From: Mucilaginibacter sp. OK283
GTDB taxonomy: Bacteria; Bacteroidota; Bacteroidia; Sphingobacteriales; Sphingobacteriaceae
Assembly: GCF_900110415.1 (NCBI RefSeq)
Contig: NZ_FODR01000010.1
Span: 1-64,000, forward strand
Reading direction: 5' to 3'
Length of the DNA stretch: 64,000 bases
Shown here: piece by piece, positions 8,888 through 16,768 of the stretch
How the letters are laid out: the number at the start of each line of letters is the position of its first letter
Numbering within the stretch: the first letter of the stretch is position 1
The notes under the pieces: model-generated
What the model was told of the DNA's origin: nothing
Database searches by the model: none
Seen by the model: only the letters and a program-made list of their open reading frames with translations
Position numbers and translations under genes: made by a program

Positions 8888-10009
8888 TTATTTGGTAACA
8901 GCGGGACCATAATCCACCGGCAGCAACTCCGCAATCCGGCTTTTGCCCCAATCCCCTTCAAATACGATACTGTGCGGATTGGCGATGATGCCGTTGTTAT
9001 CAAAGAATGCATAAGGCTCTTCAAACGCTAATATAGTGACCGGGTGGTTTGGGATCTCGAGCGGATGATAAACAGATAGGTCAGTTTCTTCACGTTTTTT
9101 GGTGTAGATGATATATAGGCAGTCGGTAAAGCCAATGGCAAATAACCCGGGCTGATCGGTAGGGTGCGCAAAGTCTGGCGGGCCCAGCGGTGGTTTGGTG
9201 TATAGCGACTGGATATATTTATAATTGTTATTGCCCAGCTGCCCTTCTTTATAATCGGGATTTGGTTTGCGCACAAGCCGCAAAACCTGGAAACCTTCTT
9301 TGTCTGTTTGACCGCTGATAACCGAACGTAAAAAATGCATAGATGAGCCAAGATATGCCGACTGGCGCTGCTTTGCCCATTTGCGCAGCTGCGATTTGCT
9401 TCCTTTCATTTCCTCGAATACTGAAATACCTTCGTAATAAAAAAAGCCTTTAGCATCATAACTGAATTTCGAAAGCTTATACTTTATCAAATAACCCAGG
9501 GCCTTGTTTTCAACCTCGATAAAGTCGTCATTGCTGGTGGCCGACAGGATCATCATTTTGGTGTCGAAATCAACGTCCACAACATCGGGGTTCAGGATTT
9601 TACAAAGGGCGGCATTATCTGAAGTGCCCAGGAACAAGCGTTTAAAATCGGCATAATTACGCTGCCGGTTTGGGTCTGGCCGGATATTAACTTCCTGTAG
9701 CATGATTGTTTTTGGAGCCAGCGAAATATCAGCGAGCACAATATTGGCCGCACCCGCCATCAGGGTAACGCTATGGGTTTCGAAACCAATGGCGGTAACA
9801 ATGAATGTATACTGGCCGGGTTTTACATTGCAAAGCGTAAATGTGCCATCGTCGGCAGTTTTATCGCCAACTATGGCGTTGTTTAAAAACACACTGGCAT
9901 TGGCAATTGGCTTTTGGTCGGCAGTATTAATTACTTTGCCGGTAATTTTTATTTGCGCCAGGCAAACTCCGGGTATCAGCAACAAGAGCAAGGCAAGGGT
10001 CTTTAGCAT
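8888..10009 (-). CDS. secreted protein with carboxypeptidase regulatory-like domain (paralog A)
   Basis: This 373-residue protein has a signal peptide (about 1-19, ending CLAQ), a regulatory-like beta-sandwich with KITGKVINTADQKPIANASV (20-39), and the same long C-terminal region as its neighbour: ENKALGYLIKYKLSKFSYD, SSMHFLRSV and VRKPNPDYK are shared. The two genes are co-directional with 60 bases between stop and start, consistent with a tandem duplication and one transcript. No active-site motif is visible, so no enzymatic role is assigned. Confidence 0.75.
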   Translation of the reverse strand: MLKTLALLLLLIPGVCLAQIKITGKVINTADQKPIANASVFLNNAIVGDKTADDGTFTLCNVKPGQYTFIVTAIGFETHSVTLMAGAANIVLADISLAPKTIMLQEVNIRPDPNRQRNYADFKRLFLGTSDNAALCKILNPDVVDVDFDTKMMILSATSNDDFIEVENKALGYLIKYKLSKFSYDAKGFFYYEGISVFEEMKGSKSQLRKWAKQRQSAYLGSSMHFLRSVISGQTDKEGFQVLRLVRKPNPDYKEGQLGNNNYKYIQSLYTKPPLGPPDFAHPTDQPGLFAIGFTDCLYIIYTKKREETDLSVYHPLEIPNHPVTILAFEEPYAFFDNNGIIANPHSIVFEGDWGKSRIAELLPVDYGPAVTK

Positions 10010-10139
10010 AGATAAATTAAACTAAAATTTTAGTTATTTCAAAATGCTTTTATTCACGCCTCGTATACCGCCTGTGGATGATGGTTAATTGTATCTTTAT
10101 AGCCTATAAATGCGGGTTAATTCATTGTTTTAATTGGTA

Positions 10140-10817
10140 ATGCGGGTAAATAAAAAGGTTATCTATAAATGGCTGTTTGTGGTTTCGGTTATGCTGAACG
10201 TGATTACGGCGGGCTATTTTATCGATCGTAAAGTTTATTTTGGTTACATGCGCCGCCACCAGTTTGAGAAGCAAAAATGGGATGCGCTTTTCAACACTCA
10301 AAGAGATAACCAAGAAATTATATTTATAGGTACAAGCTTAACCGAAGGCTTTGAATTGAGAAGCAGCTTTGGTAATATGCATCTGAAAAACATGGGTTTT
10401 GCCGGATTGGAGACTGATGAAATTCTGGAAAACCTGAAAAGGATCATTGTACGCAAACCACCGAAAATATTTTTGGAAGCCGGGATAAACGATGTACGCA
10501 ATGGCAAAAATATGGATAAGGCTTACAATAACTTTGTGGAAATGAATACGGTAGCTAAAGCCGCTTCGCCCGCAACCAAACTGTATGTACAATCGGTATT
10601 GCCTACTTTGAACAGCCAGTTTAACCAAAAGATAAAAGCCTATAACCGCAGGGTGGCAAACTATTGTTTAGCCAACCATGTGGTTTACATAGATATGTAT
10701 GACTATTTTTTAGTTGATAATAAACTAAACGCCCTTGCAACTACCGATGGTACTCACCTTACTCCTTATGGTTATTATTTATGGAAAACGCAGCTGGAAA
10801 AATATATTGCCGAATAG
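10140..10817 (+). CDS. SGNH/GDSL-family hydrolase, membrane-anchored
   Basis: This is a 225-residue SGNH-fold hydrolase with an N-terminal membrane anchor (about 9-27) and the body outside the membrane. Block I is IFIGTSLTEGF with the nucleophile serine, the Asn block is LEAGINDVRNG, and the catalytic Asp/His are in TTDGTHLTPYGY. Such proteins deacylate esters, often acetyl groups on glycans or lipids; the substrate here is unknown. An in-frame TTG six bases upstream (10134) would also open the frame, but the ATG at 10140 gives MRVNKKVIYKW and is preferred. The gene is divergent from the tandem secreted-protein genes. Confidence 0.8.
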   Translation: MRVNKKVIYKWLFVVSVMLNVITAGYFIDRKVYFGYMRRHQFEKQKWDALFNTQRDNQEIIFIGTSLTEGFELRSSFGNMHLKNMGFAGLETDEILENLKRIIVRKPPKIFLEAGINDVRNGKNMDKAYNNFVEMNTVAKAASPATKLYVQSVLPTLNSQFNQKIKAYNRRVANYCLANHVVYIDMYDYFLVDNKLNALATTDGTHLTPYGYYLWKTQLEKYIAE

Positions 10818-10870
10818 TTAATGCTGTTTTTGAAATAAATTATCTCAGATTCCGTTAAACCTTTTTAAAT

Positions 10871-10890
10871 TATATTGTTCTTACAATATA
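10871..10890. promoter_or_regulatory. 8-bp dyad upstream of the small lipoprotein gene
   Basis: TATATTGT (10871-10878) and ACAATATA (10883-10890) form a perfect dyad with a four-base spacer, ending 15 bases before the ATG at 10906. It could be an operator or an mRNA hairpin at the 5' end. No factor can be named. Confidence 0.35.
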
Positions 10891-10905
10891 TACAATCGAA
10901 ACATT

Positions 10906-11292
10906 ATGAAAAAAATCTTGACTTTAATTTGCTGCACAGTGATATTGGCAGCTACATCCTGCAAAAAAGAAACAATTATCGGCCCTGGTGCAACAACTGT
11001 TTTTACATCAACTACCGGTTGGAGTTTTGATAGCACAATAGGCAATAACGGAGCTTATACTTCAGATATCCCGATGCCCGAAATTGATAATTATTATGAC
11101 AATCACGGAGCTGTATTAGTTTATCTGGATGACAGTGGAACTTATGAGCAGCTTCCGGATGTGTTTGACGGGATTACCTACAGGTTTGTTTATACCAAAG
11201 GGCACGTGTATATTGACGCTCAGAATGCCGATGGTAGTAAATTAACAGTTGCGCCCCCAAAGCTTAATGTTAAGATAGTTTTGGTACAATAA
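10906..11292 (+). CDS. small lipoprotein, unknown function
   Basis: This 128-residue protein has a type II signal peptide: MKKILTLICCTVILAATSC with the lipobox cysteine at 19, followed by KK. Lys or Ser after the Cys is usual for Bacteroidota lipoproteins. The mature part is about 110 residues, rich in Tyr, Asp and Gly, and probably all-beta. I recognise no family. It stands alone and ends at a strong bidirectional terminator shared with fabI. Confidence 0.65.
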   Translation: MKKILTLICCTVILAATSCKKETIIGPGATTVFTSTTGWSFDSTIGNNGAYTSDIPMPEIDNYYDNHGAVLVYLDDSGTYEQLPDVFDGITYRFVYTKGHVYIDAQNADGSKLTVAPPKLNVKIVLVQ

Positions 11293-11308
11293 AGCCTAAA
11301 CAGTAAAA

Positions 11309-11348
11309 TAAAGAAGCCCCTTTGCATTTGCATAGGGGCTTCTTTGTT
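11309..11348. terminator. bidirectional terminator between lipoprotein gene and fabI
   Basis: AAGAAGCCCCT (11311-11321) pairs perfectly with AGGGGCTTCTT (11334-11344). Convergent genes end on both sides, at 11292 and 11362. Confidence 0.8.
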
Positions 11349-11361
11349 GAATAGTATTTTT

Positions 11362-12174
11362 TTATTTCGCCATCTGATCTATAACAGCTTGCGTTACACC
11401 GGTAAAGGAGAAGCCACCGTCATGAAAAAGATTTTGCATGGTAACCATTTTTGTTAAATCGCTGAACAGGGTGATGCAATAATCAGCACATTGGTCGGCA
11501 TCGGCATTGCCAAGCGGGCTCATTTTTTCGGCAAATTCAATAAAGCCATCAAAGCCTTTAACCCCAGATCCTGCAGTTGTACGGGTTGGCGATTGTGATA
11601 TAGTATTTACGCGTACTTTTTTGCTTACGCCGTATTCGTAACCAAAGTTACGGGCAATGCTTTCTAAAACGGCCTTGTTATCGGCCATGTCATTATAGCC
11701 GGGGAAATAGCGCTGGCCGGCTATGTAACTTAAAGCAACTACAGATCCCCAATCGTTAATGGCATCGTGTTTCATGGCTGCCTGTAAAATGCGGTGCAGG
11801 CTTAAGGCCGAGATATCAAAACCTTTATGGGTAAAATCGTAGTTGTTTTCTGGATAAGGAATGTTTTTACGCACGTTGATGCTCATGCCGATAGAGTGCA
11901 GGATAAAATCAACACCGCCGCCAAAATGTTCTTTTGTTTTGGTAAACAGGTTGTTGATATCATCATTGCTGGTAACATCAGCACCTATGATAGGAGCATT
12001 GCATTCTTCGGCAAGTTTATTGAGTTCGCCCATGCGTAAAGCAATAGGAGCGTTTGATAATACAATTTCGGCACCTTCCTGTACAGCGCGCTGCGCTACC
12101 TTCCAGGCGATGGATTGCTCATTAAGGGCGCCAAATATGATGCCTTTTTTGCCTTTTAATAAATTATAAGCCAT
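11362..12174 (-). CDS. fabI: enoyl-[acyl-carrier-protein] reductase (NADH)
   Basis: This 270-residue SDR-type enoyl-ACP reductase performs the last reduction of each fatty-acid elongation cycle in the cytosol. The N-terminal nucleotide-binding segment is GIIFGALNEQSIAW (11-24). The FabI-type active site Tyr-X6-Lys is seen as Y160..K167 in GYNDMADNK, with an additional tyrosine at Y150 (ALSYIAG). NVRKNIPY and the C-terminal FHDGGFSFTG agree with the family. The size is normal. It is transcribed away from the recN region; a paired-word repeat begins 39 bases upstream of its start. Confidence 0.94.
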   Translation of the reverse strand: MAYNLLKGKKGIIFGALNEQSIAWKVAQRAVQEGAEIVLSNAPIALRMGELNKLAEECNAPIIGADVTSNDDINNLFTKTKEHFGGGVDFILHSIGMSINVRKNIPYPENNYDFTHKGFDISALSLHRILQAAMKHDAINDWGSVVALSYIAGQRYFPGYNDMADNKAVLESIARNFGYEYGVSKKVRVNTISQSPTRTTAGSGVKGFDGFIEFAEKMSPLGNADADQCADYCITLFSDLTKMVTMQNLFHDGGFSFTGVTQAVIDQMAK

Positions 12175-12212
12175 GTTTTGATTTTTTACAATTGGGCGTA
12201 AAGTTATAATAT

Positions 12213-12345
12213 TAGTATCAAGTAGTTAGTATCAAGTATCAAGATTTTTTCTTCAAGTAGTAAGTATCAAAATTTTTGACTGTCGGACTAAAAGGCTTCC
12301 AGACTTCCGGTCTTACTACCTGATACTTGCTAATTACTACTAAGT
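12213..12345. repeat. paired-word element (GTATCAAGTAGT type) covering the recN stop codon
   Basis: AGTATCAAGTAGTTAGTATC and further copies run rightward from 12213; related words in the opposite orientation (CTTACTACCTGATACTTGC, CTTACTAC) fill 12310-12345. A second word (GTCGGACT / CTTCCAGACTTCCGG) is embedded at 12282-12310. The first 38 bases are identical to 33404-33441. The recN stop at 12330 and its last codons lie inside the element. Confidence 0.75.
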
Positions 12346-14054
12346 AGTTCCCTGGCATTCTGCAAAGCGCTTTCGCCCGGTTTATCACCGCTCAGCATTT
12401 TGGCAATTTCCAATATGCGCTCCCGGGCATCCAGTTGTTTCATGCGGGTATAGGTAGTTGCCGCGCTATCGTCCTTATAAACAAAGTAATGGTTTTTACC
12501 CTTGCTGGCAATTTGCGGCAGGTGGGTAATGGTTATCACCTGTAAATTATCGGCAAGGCGCTCCATAATAGTTCCTACTTTATTGGCTACTTCGCCCGAC
12601 ACCCCGGTATCGATCTCATCGAAAATAATGGTTGGCAACGCAGTGTATTTAGCAATGATAGATTTGATGCTCAGCATCAGCCTGGATAGCTCGCCACCGG
12701 ATGCTACCTTACTCATTTCGGCCAAAGCATGCCCTTTATTGGCTGAGAAAAGGAACCGTACCTGGTCGACACCGTTTTTCGTGAGATGGTCCGCAAGTCC
12801 GGAAGTCCGCAAGTCCGGAAGATGGTTTGACTTTCCGACTTCCGGACTTTCCGGCTTTCGGACTATATTTTCAATCTTCAACGCCGAGCTTCCCATCCCC
12901 ATTTCGGTAAGGGTATCAATTACCTGTTTTTCGATGGCAGGGATGGCTTTCAGGCGGTTTGCAGTTAATTTGCCTGCCAGTTTTTCAAGCTCAGCTTTAT
13001 CGGCAGCAAGTTGTTTTTGCAATTTTTCGATGGTTTCATCGCCAAATAAAGCCTGTTGTATTTTCTCCGATAGGTCATCCTGTATCTGCAATAGTTCGGC
13101 GTTACTATTTACCCGATGCTTTTTTTGCAGGTTATATATCAAACTAAGCCGGGTGTTAATTTCATCAACCCTGGCATCGTTGGTATGTGTTTTTTGTTCG
13201 ATGCCTTCTACTTCGGCGGCAATGTCTTTCAGTTCGATAATCGTGCTGTTCAATCGCTGGTGCAATTCCTCAATCTGTGCATCAAATTTTTCTATTGCGC
13301 CTAATTGCTGTCCGGCCTCGCGCAGTTGCGCCAGGGCGGCGGTTTCGCTTTCCTGTACCAGGTAATAGGCTCCGTACAGGTTACGTTTTATTTCTTCGGC
13401 ATTGTTTAAGGCGTACAGTTCTTTTTCAAGCGGCTCCTGCTCGTCGGCAGCCAGGCTAACTTTTTCAAGTTCATCAAACTGAAACTGGTAATAATCCAGG
13501 TCGGCTTTGGCCTTATCGCTTTCGGCAATCAATTGGGTAAGCTTGCCGGTGTCTTTTTTAAATGCGCGGTATTTAGTGCGGTAGTCGTTCAGCAAATCAT
13601 CGTGTTTGGCTACCGAATCAACCACCAATAGTTGAAATTCCGGGTCGTTAATCTCTAATGTAGCGTGTTGCGAATGGATGTCAATCAGCTTTTCGCCTAA
13701 TTGTTTAAGCGATGTAAGATTCACCGGTGTATCATTTACAAAAGCACGCGATTTGCCATCGGCAGATATCTCGCGGCGCAAAACGGTTTCTGCTTCATAA
13801 TCCAGGTCGTTCTCTTCAAAAAAGGAGCTGAGGTGAAAGCCGCTGATTTTAAACGAACCTTCGATAACGCATTTTTTTTGCTGGTTAAAAAAATAACGGC
13901 TTTCGGCACGCTGCCCCAAAATAAGCGATAGTGCACCCAAAATGATCGATTTACCTGCGCCGGTTTCGCCGGTGAGTATGTTAAGGCCCTCGCCAAAACT
14001 TATCTCCAGGTTATCAATCAGCGCGTAATTATTGATGGTTAGCTTTTGAAGCAT
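12330..14054 (-). CDS. recN: DNA repair protein RecN with repeat-derived insertion
   Basis: This is a 574-residue SMC-like ATPase of recombinational double-strand break repair. Walker A is GETGAGKS (29-36), a long coiled-coil middle follows, and the C-terminal lobe has the ABC signature SGGELSRLMLS and Walker B IIFDEIDTGVSG. Between GSSALKIEN and LTKNGVDQVRF there are about 26 extra residues (396-421, VRKPESPEVGK..) encoded by a GTCCGGAAGTC-type repeat, in frame and without stops. The last residues (SSN) and the stop are also repeat DNA. The family core is intact, so the protein is probably functional. The coaBC-DUF4835-recN neighbourhood is typical of Bacteroidota. Confidence 0.93.
   Translation of the reverse strand: MLQKLTINNYALIDNLEISFGEGLNILTGETGAGKSIILGALSLILGQRAESRYFFNQQKKCVIEGSFKISGFHLSSFFEENDLDYEAETVLRREISADGKSRAFVNDTPVNLTSLKQLGEKLIDIHSQHATLEINDPEFQLLVVDSVAKHDDLLNDYRTKYRAFKKDTGKLTQLIAESDKAKADLDYYQFQFDELEKVSLAADEQEPLEKELYALNNAEEIKRNLYGAYYLVQESETAALAQLREAGQQLGAIEKFDAQIEELHQRLNSTIIELKDIAAEVEGIEQKTHTNDARVDEINTRLSLIYNLQKKHRVNSNAELLQIQDDLSEKIQQALFGDETIEKLQKQLAADKAELEKLAGKLTANRLKAIPAIEKQVIDTLTEMGMGSSALKIENIVRKPESPEVGKSNHLPDLRTSGLADHLTKNGVDQVRFLFSANKGHALAEMSKVASGGELSRLMLSIKSIIAKYTALPTIIFDEIDTGVSGEVANKVGTIMERLADNLQVITITHLPQIASKGKNHYFVYKDDSAATTYTRMKQLDARERILEIAKMLSGDKPGESALQNARELLSSN
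12792..12869. repeat. GTCCGGAAGTC paired-word element inside recN
   Basis: GGTCCGCAAGTCCGGAAGTC and a second copy run from 12789. The inverted words ACTTTCCGACTTCCGG and CTTTCGGAC follow up to 12871, forming a potential hairpin inside the recN reading frame. Sister elements lie at 14160-14245 and 44585-44728. Confidence 0.75.
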
Positions 14055-14159
14055 AAAAAAAGTATCCTTAATTTTATTAAGGATACTAAATTAAGCATTA
14101 AGCTTCTTTAAAATAAAATTTAATAAATTATTGCTAAATAATTTAGTGTTGATCTTTGG

Positions 14160-14245
14160 TCGGAAGTCCGCAAGTCGGGAAGTCCGCAAGTCCGAAAGTC
14201 AAAAATGCAATTCAGAATTAGCTCTTTCCGACTTTCGGACTTCAG
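14160..14245. repeat. GTCCGGAAGTC paired-word element at the M56 gene stop
   Basis: GGAAGTCCGCAAGTCGGG and GTCCGCAAGTCCGAAAGTC form the left part (14160-14202). TTCCGACTTTCGGACTTC forms the inverted right part (14226-14243). It directly abuts the stop codon of the M56 gene (14246-14248). Confidence 0.75.
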
Positions 14246-16174
14246 TTATTCTTTGTCGTCGCCCATTAGGTAAGCCTCTTTTTTGGCTTCGGCTATGCGC
14301 TTTTTAAATTCGGGGCTGTTGGTATATTCGCGCAGTTTTTTGCTGGCTTCACGTAATTGTGCTTTTGCCTGTTTCATTTCGGCATTATCCTGGTAGCCAC
14401 GCATTTGTTCGCCAAGTTTTCTCATCTCCTGCTTTTGCTCTTCCATTTGCGGGTTGCGGAAGGCTTTTCTCAAACTATCGCTCATTACCCTAAGCTCCTC
14501 GCTTTTTTTGCGAAATTCTGGTGAGTCATAATGACCGCGCATTTCCTCGCCCATTTTTTTCAGTTGTTCGGTTTGCTCTTTTACCTCGGGCGATATTTTG
14601 CTTTGCAGTTCATCCTGGTATTTGCGGTAGTTCTCATCTTTCCGGTCGTCATGGTACTCGCCTTTTATGCCGTACTTTTTCCTGAGCTCGGCATTCATCC
14701 GTTTAAACTCGGCGCTGTTATAGTAGGCGCCAACCTTTTCGCCCAGCTTGCCCATCTGCTCGCTCATCTTGGTGGTTTCACCGGTTTCGGCCCAGTTTTT
14801 CTGAAAATCTTCGGCCATTTTTTCCTGTTCTTCCTGTATCTTCTTTAACTCCGGGTTGTTGTAAAACTTCTCCATAGCTTCGCCTTTCTCTTCCATCAGC
14901 TTTTGCAGTTTTTGAAAATCGGCGCTGTTGTAGTACTTATCAATCTGTTTTGCGTACTTATCAACTTCGGCAGTTAGCCTGTTCAACTCTTTGTCATCAA
15001 AGTTATTGTAACGCTCTTCGGCAAGCCTTTTGTTCCTGATGGCGGTTTTATTGGCTACAACCTTTTTTGCTTTAAGAACCTTTTTTCGGGTAGTATCGGT
15101 TAGTAATTCTTTTAATGCGGCTGGGTAGGTAATTTTTACTTTTTTGATAGCTATTTTACCATCGGCTATGGTTGGGTTAAGCCAGGCAATACTGCTGATG
15201 CCTGCTGTAAGTATTGCAACAGCCACTAAAAGGTGGCGTATGTTGCCTATTGGTTTTTGGGTTTTCATGATCCGTTCAATTCTGTTTAATAAATGATATT
15301 TTTTCCCGGTGGCGGCAAGGGCCATTTGCAGGTTTACCTGCCTTTTTTGCTCCAGTTTTAATAGTGCATGCGCATACACTAAGGGCTGGGCAGTGGTTTG
15401 TACTACCAGGTCATCGCACCGGTTTTCGCGTTCCTGGTTTATTATCCTATTAATTAATTGGGCAAAGGGGTTAAAGAAAAGCAATATGCTCATAAACTGC
15501 TGCAACAGGTTGAGCAGGTAATCGTTACGTTTGATGTGCGATAGCTCATGTAATAAAATAGATTTTATCTCGTCGGCAGATAAGTAAGTAGTGAGCGAAA
15601 TAGGCAGCAATATTATCGGGCTAAAAAAGCCAATCATGCAGGGCACATCCACAAAACGACTGATGTTTACGCTTACGTACTTTTTAATGTTCATTTGCCG
15701 GCAGAGGGTATCCACGTAAACCTGCACGGTATCAGATGGCATCATGGTGCGTTTAATATGGCTGATTTTTTGCCAGTTGAGCCCCATTTTTAAAATATTA
15801 AAAGTGAGCCCGATGAAGTAGATGGCCGATATGTAGGGCAAATAGCCCTCAATAGCATAATAGTAATAGTTATGTTGCGCTGTATAATGGATGTTAACCA
15901 AAGGCAGGTTAAGCGCAGGTAACAGGGTAGGGGCATTTGCAGCTGCCAAATTTACCCACACATGCGCCTGTAGCTGGTTTACAAAGGTGTAAACAAACCA
16001 CACGCTAATAGCCAACATGGCAACCATAGCGGTGTTATGTTTTTTTATGGTTGATAGCGACGGTGCGCAGGTTAGTAACAGGCGCAAAGCAAACCAAACC
16101 AATAACCCCTGCCATAATGAGTGGATAATAGTGATACCCAAAACCTGGCTTATATTATAGAACACACTTTCCAT
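14246..16174 (-). CDS. BlaR1/MecR1-like M56 membrane metallopeptidase with coiled-coil repeats
   Basis: This 642-residue protein has several N-terminal membrane segments (within about 1-135 and 215-335) and a cytosolic zinc-protease motif HELSH (H209-H213), with a downstream glutamate in NQERENRCDD. In BlaR1/MecR1 this protease inactivates the partner BlaI repressor after an extracellular sensor is engaged. Here no penicillin-binding sensor domain follows. Instead residues about 400-640 form charged helical repeats of roughly 23 residues, each opening with an aromatic-N/D-S-x-E/D-F-like motif (YYNSADFQK, FYNNPELKK, YYNSAEFKR, HYDSPEFRK, YTNSPEFKK). The ligand is unknown. It forms an operon with the repressor gene six bases upstream. 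Confidence 0.85.
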   Translation of the reverse strand: MESVFYNISQVLGITIIHSLWQGLLVWFALRLLLTCAPSLSTIKKHNTAMVAMLAISVWFVYTFVNQLQAHVWVNLAAANAPTLLPALNLPLVNIHYTAQHNYYYYAIEGYLPYISAIYFIGLTFNILKMGLNWQKISHIKRTMMPSDTVQVYVDTLCRQMNIKKYVSVNISRFVDVPCMIGFFSPIILLPISLTTYLSADEIKSILLHELSHIKRNDYLLNLLQQFMSILLFFNPFAQLINRIINQERENRCDDLVVQTTAQPLVYAHALLKLEQKRQVNLQMALAATGKKYHLLNRIERIMKTQKPIGNIRHLLVAVAILTAGISSIAWLNPTIADGKIAIKKVKITYPAALKELLTDTTRKKVLKAKKVVANKTAIRNKRLAEERYNNFDDKELNRLTAEVDKYAKQIDKYYNSADFQKLQKLMEEKGEAMEKFYNNPELKKIQEEQEKMAEDFQKNWAETGETTKMSEQMGKLGEKVGAYYNSAEFKRMNAELRKKYGIKGEYHDDRKDENYRKYQDELQSKISPEVKEQTEQLKKMGEEMRGHYDSPEFRKKSEELRVMSDSLRKAFRNPQMEEQKQEMRKLGEQMRGYQDNAEMKQAKAQLREASKKLREYTNSPEFKKRIAEAKKEAYLMGDDKE

Positions 16175-16180
16175 AACGTT

Positions 16181-16558
16181 TTATTTTTTATCCTGATCAA
16201 ACTGATTTAAAAAGTTTTTAATGGCATCTATCTCATCCTTTGAAGCCCGGTGCTGGCCAAGCGCCTGTATCACCAGATCGGATGTGGAGCCTTTAAACAC
16301 AGTAGACAATATTTTATCCAGAGCGTTGCTTTGCGCCTGCTCTTGTGTGAATAAAGCTTTGTATAAATGTGTTTTTGAGGTGGTATCGCGCTCAACCATA
16401 CCTTTATCATGCATAATCTGCATTAATTTAAGGGTAGTAGTATAGCCTGCATCTTTAGTTTTGGCCAATTCTTCGTGTACATCGCGTACGGTACATTGTC
16501 CCATTCTCCAGATCACCTGTAAAATTTCCAGCTCGCTTTCTGTTGCTTTTATATCCAT
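16181..16558 (-). CDS. BlaI/MecI-family winged-helix repressor
   Basis: This 125-residue repressor has the penicillinase-repressor fold: N-terminal winged helix (about 1-75, ESELEILQVIWRMGQCTVRDVHEEL..) and a C-terminal dimerisation helix. Family members bind short dyads upstream of their own operon and are cleaved by the partner M56 protease. Two identical-geometry dyads (TACGA-N6-TCGTA) lie 11-50 bases upstream of its start codon, so autoregulation is likely. The next gene, the M56 protease, starts six bases downstream of its stop. No beta-lactamase gene is nearby, so the regulon is unlikely to be local antibiotic resistance. Confidence 0.88.
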   Translation of the reverse strand: MDIKATESELEILQVIWRMGQCTVRDVHEELAKTKDAGYTTTLKLMQIMHDKGMVERDTTSKTHLYKALFTQEQAQSNALDKILSTVFKGSTSDLVIQALGQHRASKDEIDAIKNFLNQFDQDKK

Positions 16559-16568
16559 TTTAGTTTAA

Positions 16569-16584
16569 TACGAATTTCTTCGTA
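16569..16584. promoter_or_regulatory. BlaI-type operator 1, TACGA-N6-TCGTA
   Basis: TACGAATTTCTTCGTA is a perfect 5-6-5 dyad, 11 bases upstream of the repressor ATG. Its centre is 24 bases from that of the second dyad, about two helical turns, as in tandem repressor sites. Confidence 0.65.
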
Positions 16585-16592
16585 CAAATATC

Positions 16593-16608
16593 TACGATAG
16601 ATTTCGTA
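16593..16608. promoter_or_regulatory. BlaI-type operator 2, TACGA-N6-TCGTA
   Basis: TACGATAGATTTCGTA has the same half-sites and spacing as the dyad at 16569-16584. Together they cover the probable promoter of the repressor/M56 operon. Confidence 0.65.
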
Positions 16609-16628
16609 TATGCAAGGGTTTTGTGAAA

Positions 16629-16652
16629 AAAAAGTATCAAGTAGTAAGACTT
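16629..16652. repeat. single arm of the GTATCAAGTAGT word element
   Basis: AAAAAGTATCAAGTAGTAAG resembles the arms at 12213 and 33404 but has no inverted partner here. It may be a decayed or truncated copy. Confidence 0.45.
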
Positions 16653-16670
16653 TTTTGATGTACAGGCGAT

Positions 16671-16768
16671 TTTGTCTGAATCAGAATTTACAGAATTTTG
16701 TAATTATCAGAATATCGCTTTATTTATTCTGTTAATTCTTTAATTCTGTAAATTCAGGTTCAGACAAA
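16671..16768. repeat. 43-base paired-word hairpin (CAGAATTTACAGAATT type)
   Basis: The arms 16671-16713 and 16726-16768 are equal in length and pair at about 36 of 43 positions around a 12-base loop, with perfect ends TTTGTCTGAA / TTCAGACAAA. The arms are themselves made of repeated CAGAAT(T) words. Confidence 0.75.

Noticed and set aside
12330..14054. recN as a disrupted pseudogene
   Set aside because: The repeat insertion keeps the frame and all ATPase motifs are present, so the gene is treated as intact.
14246..16608. Beta-lactam resistance module
   Set aside because: The repressor/M56 pair lacks a beta-lactamase neighbour and the M56 protein lacks a penicillin-binding sensor domain, so a resistance role is not supported.
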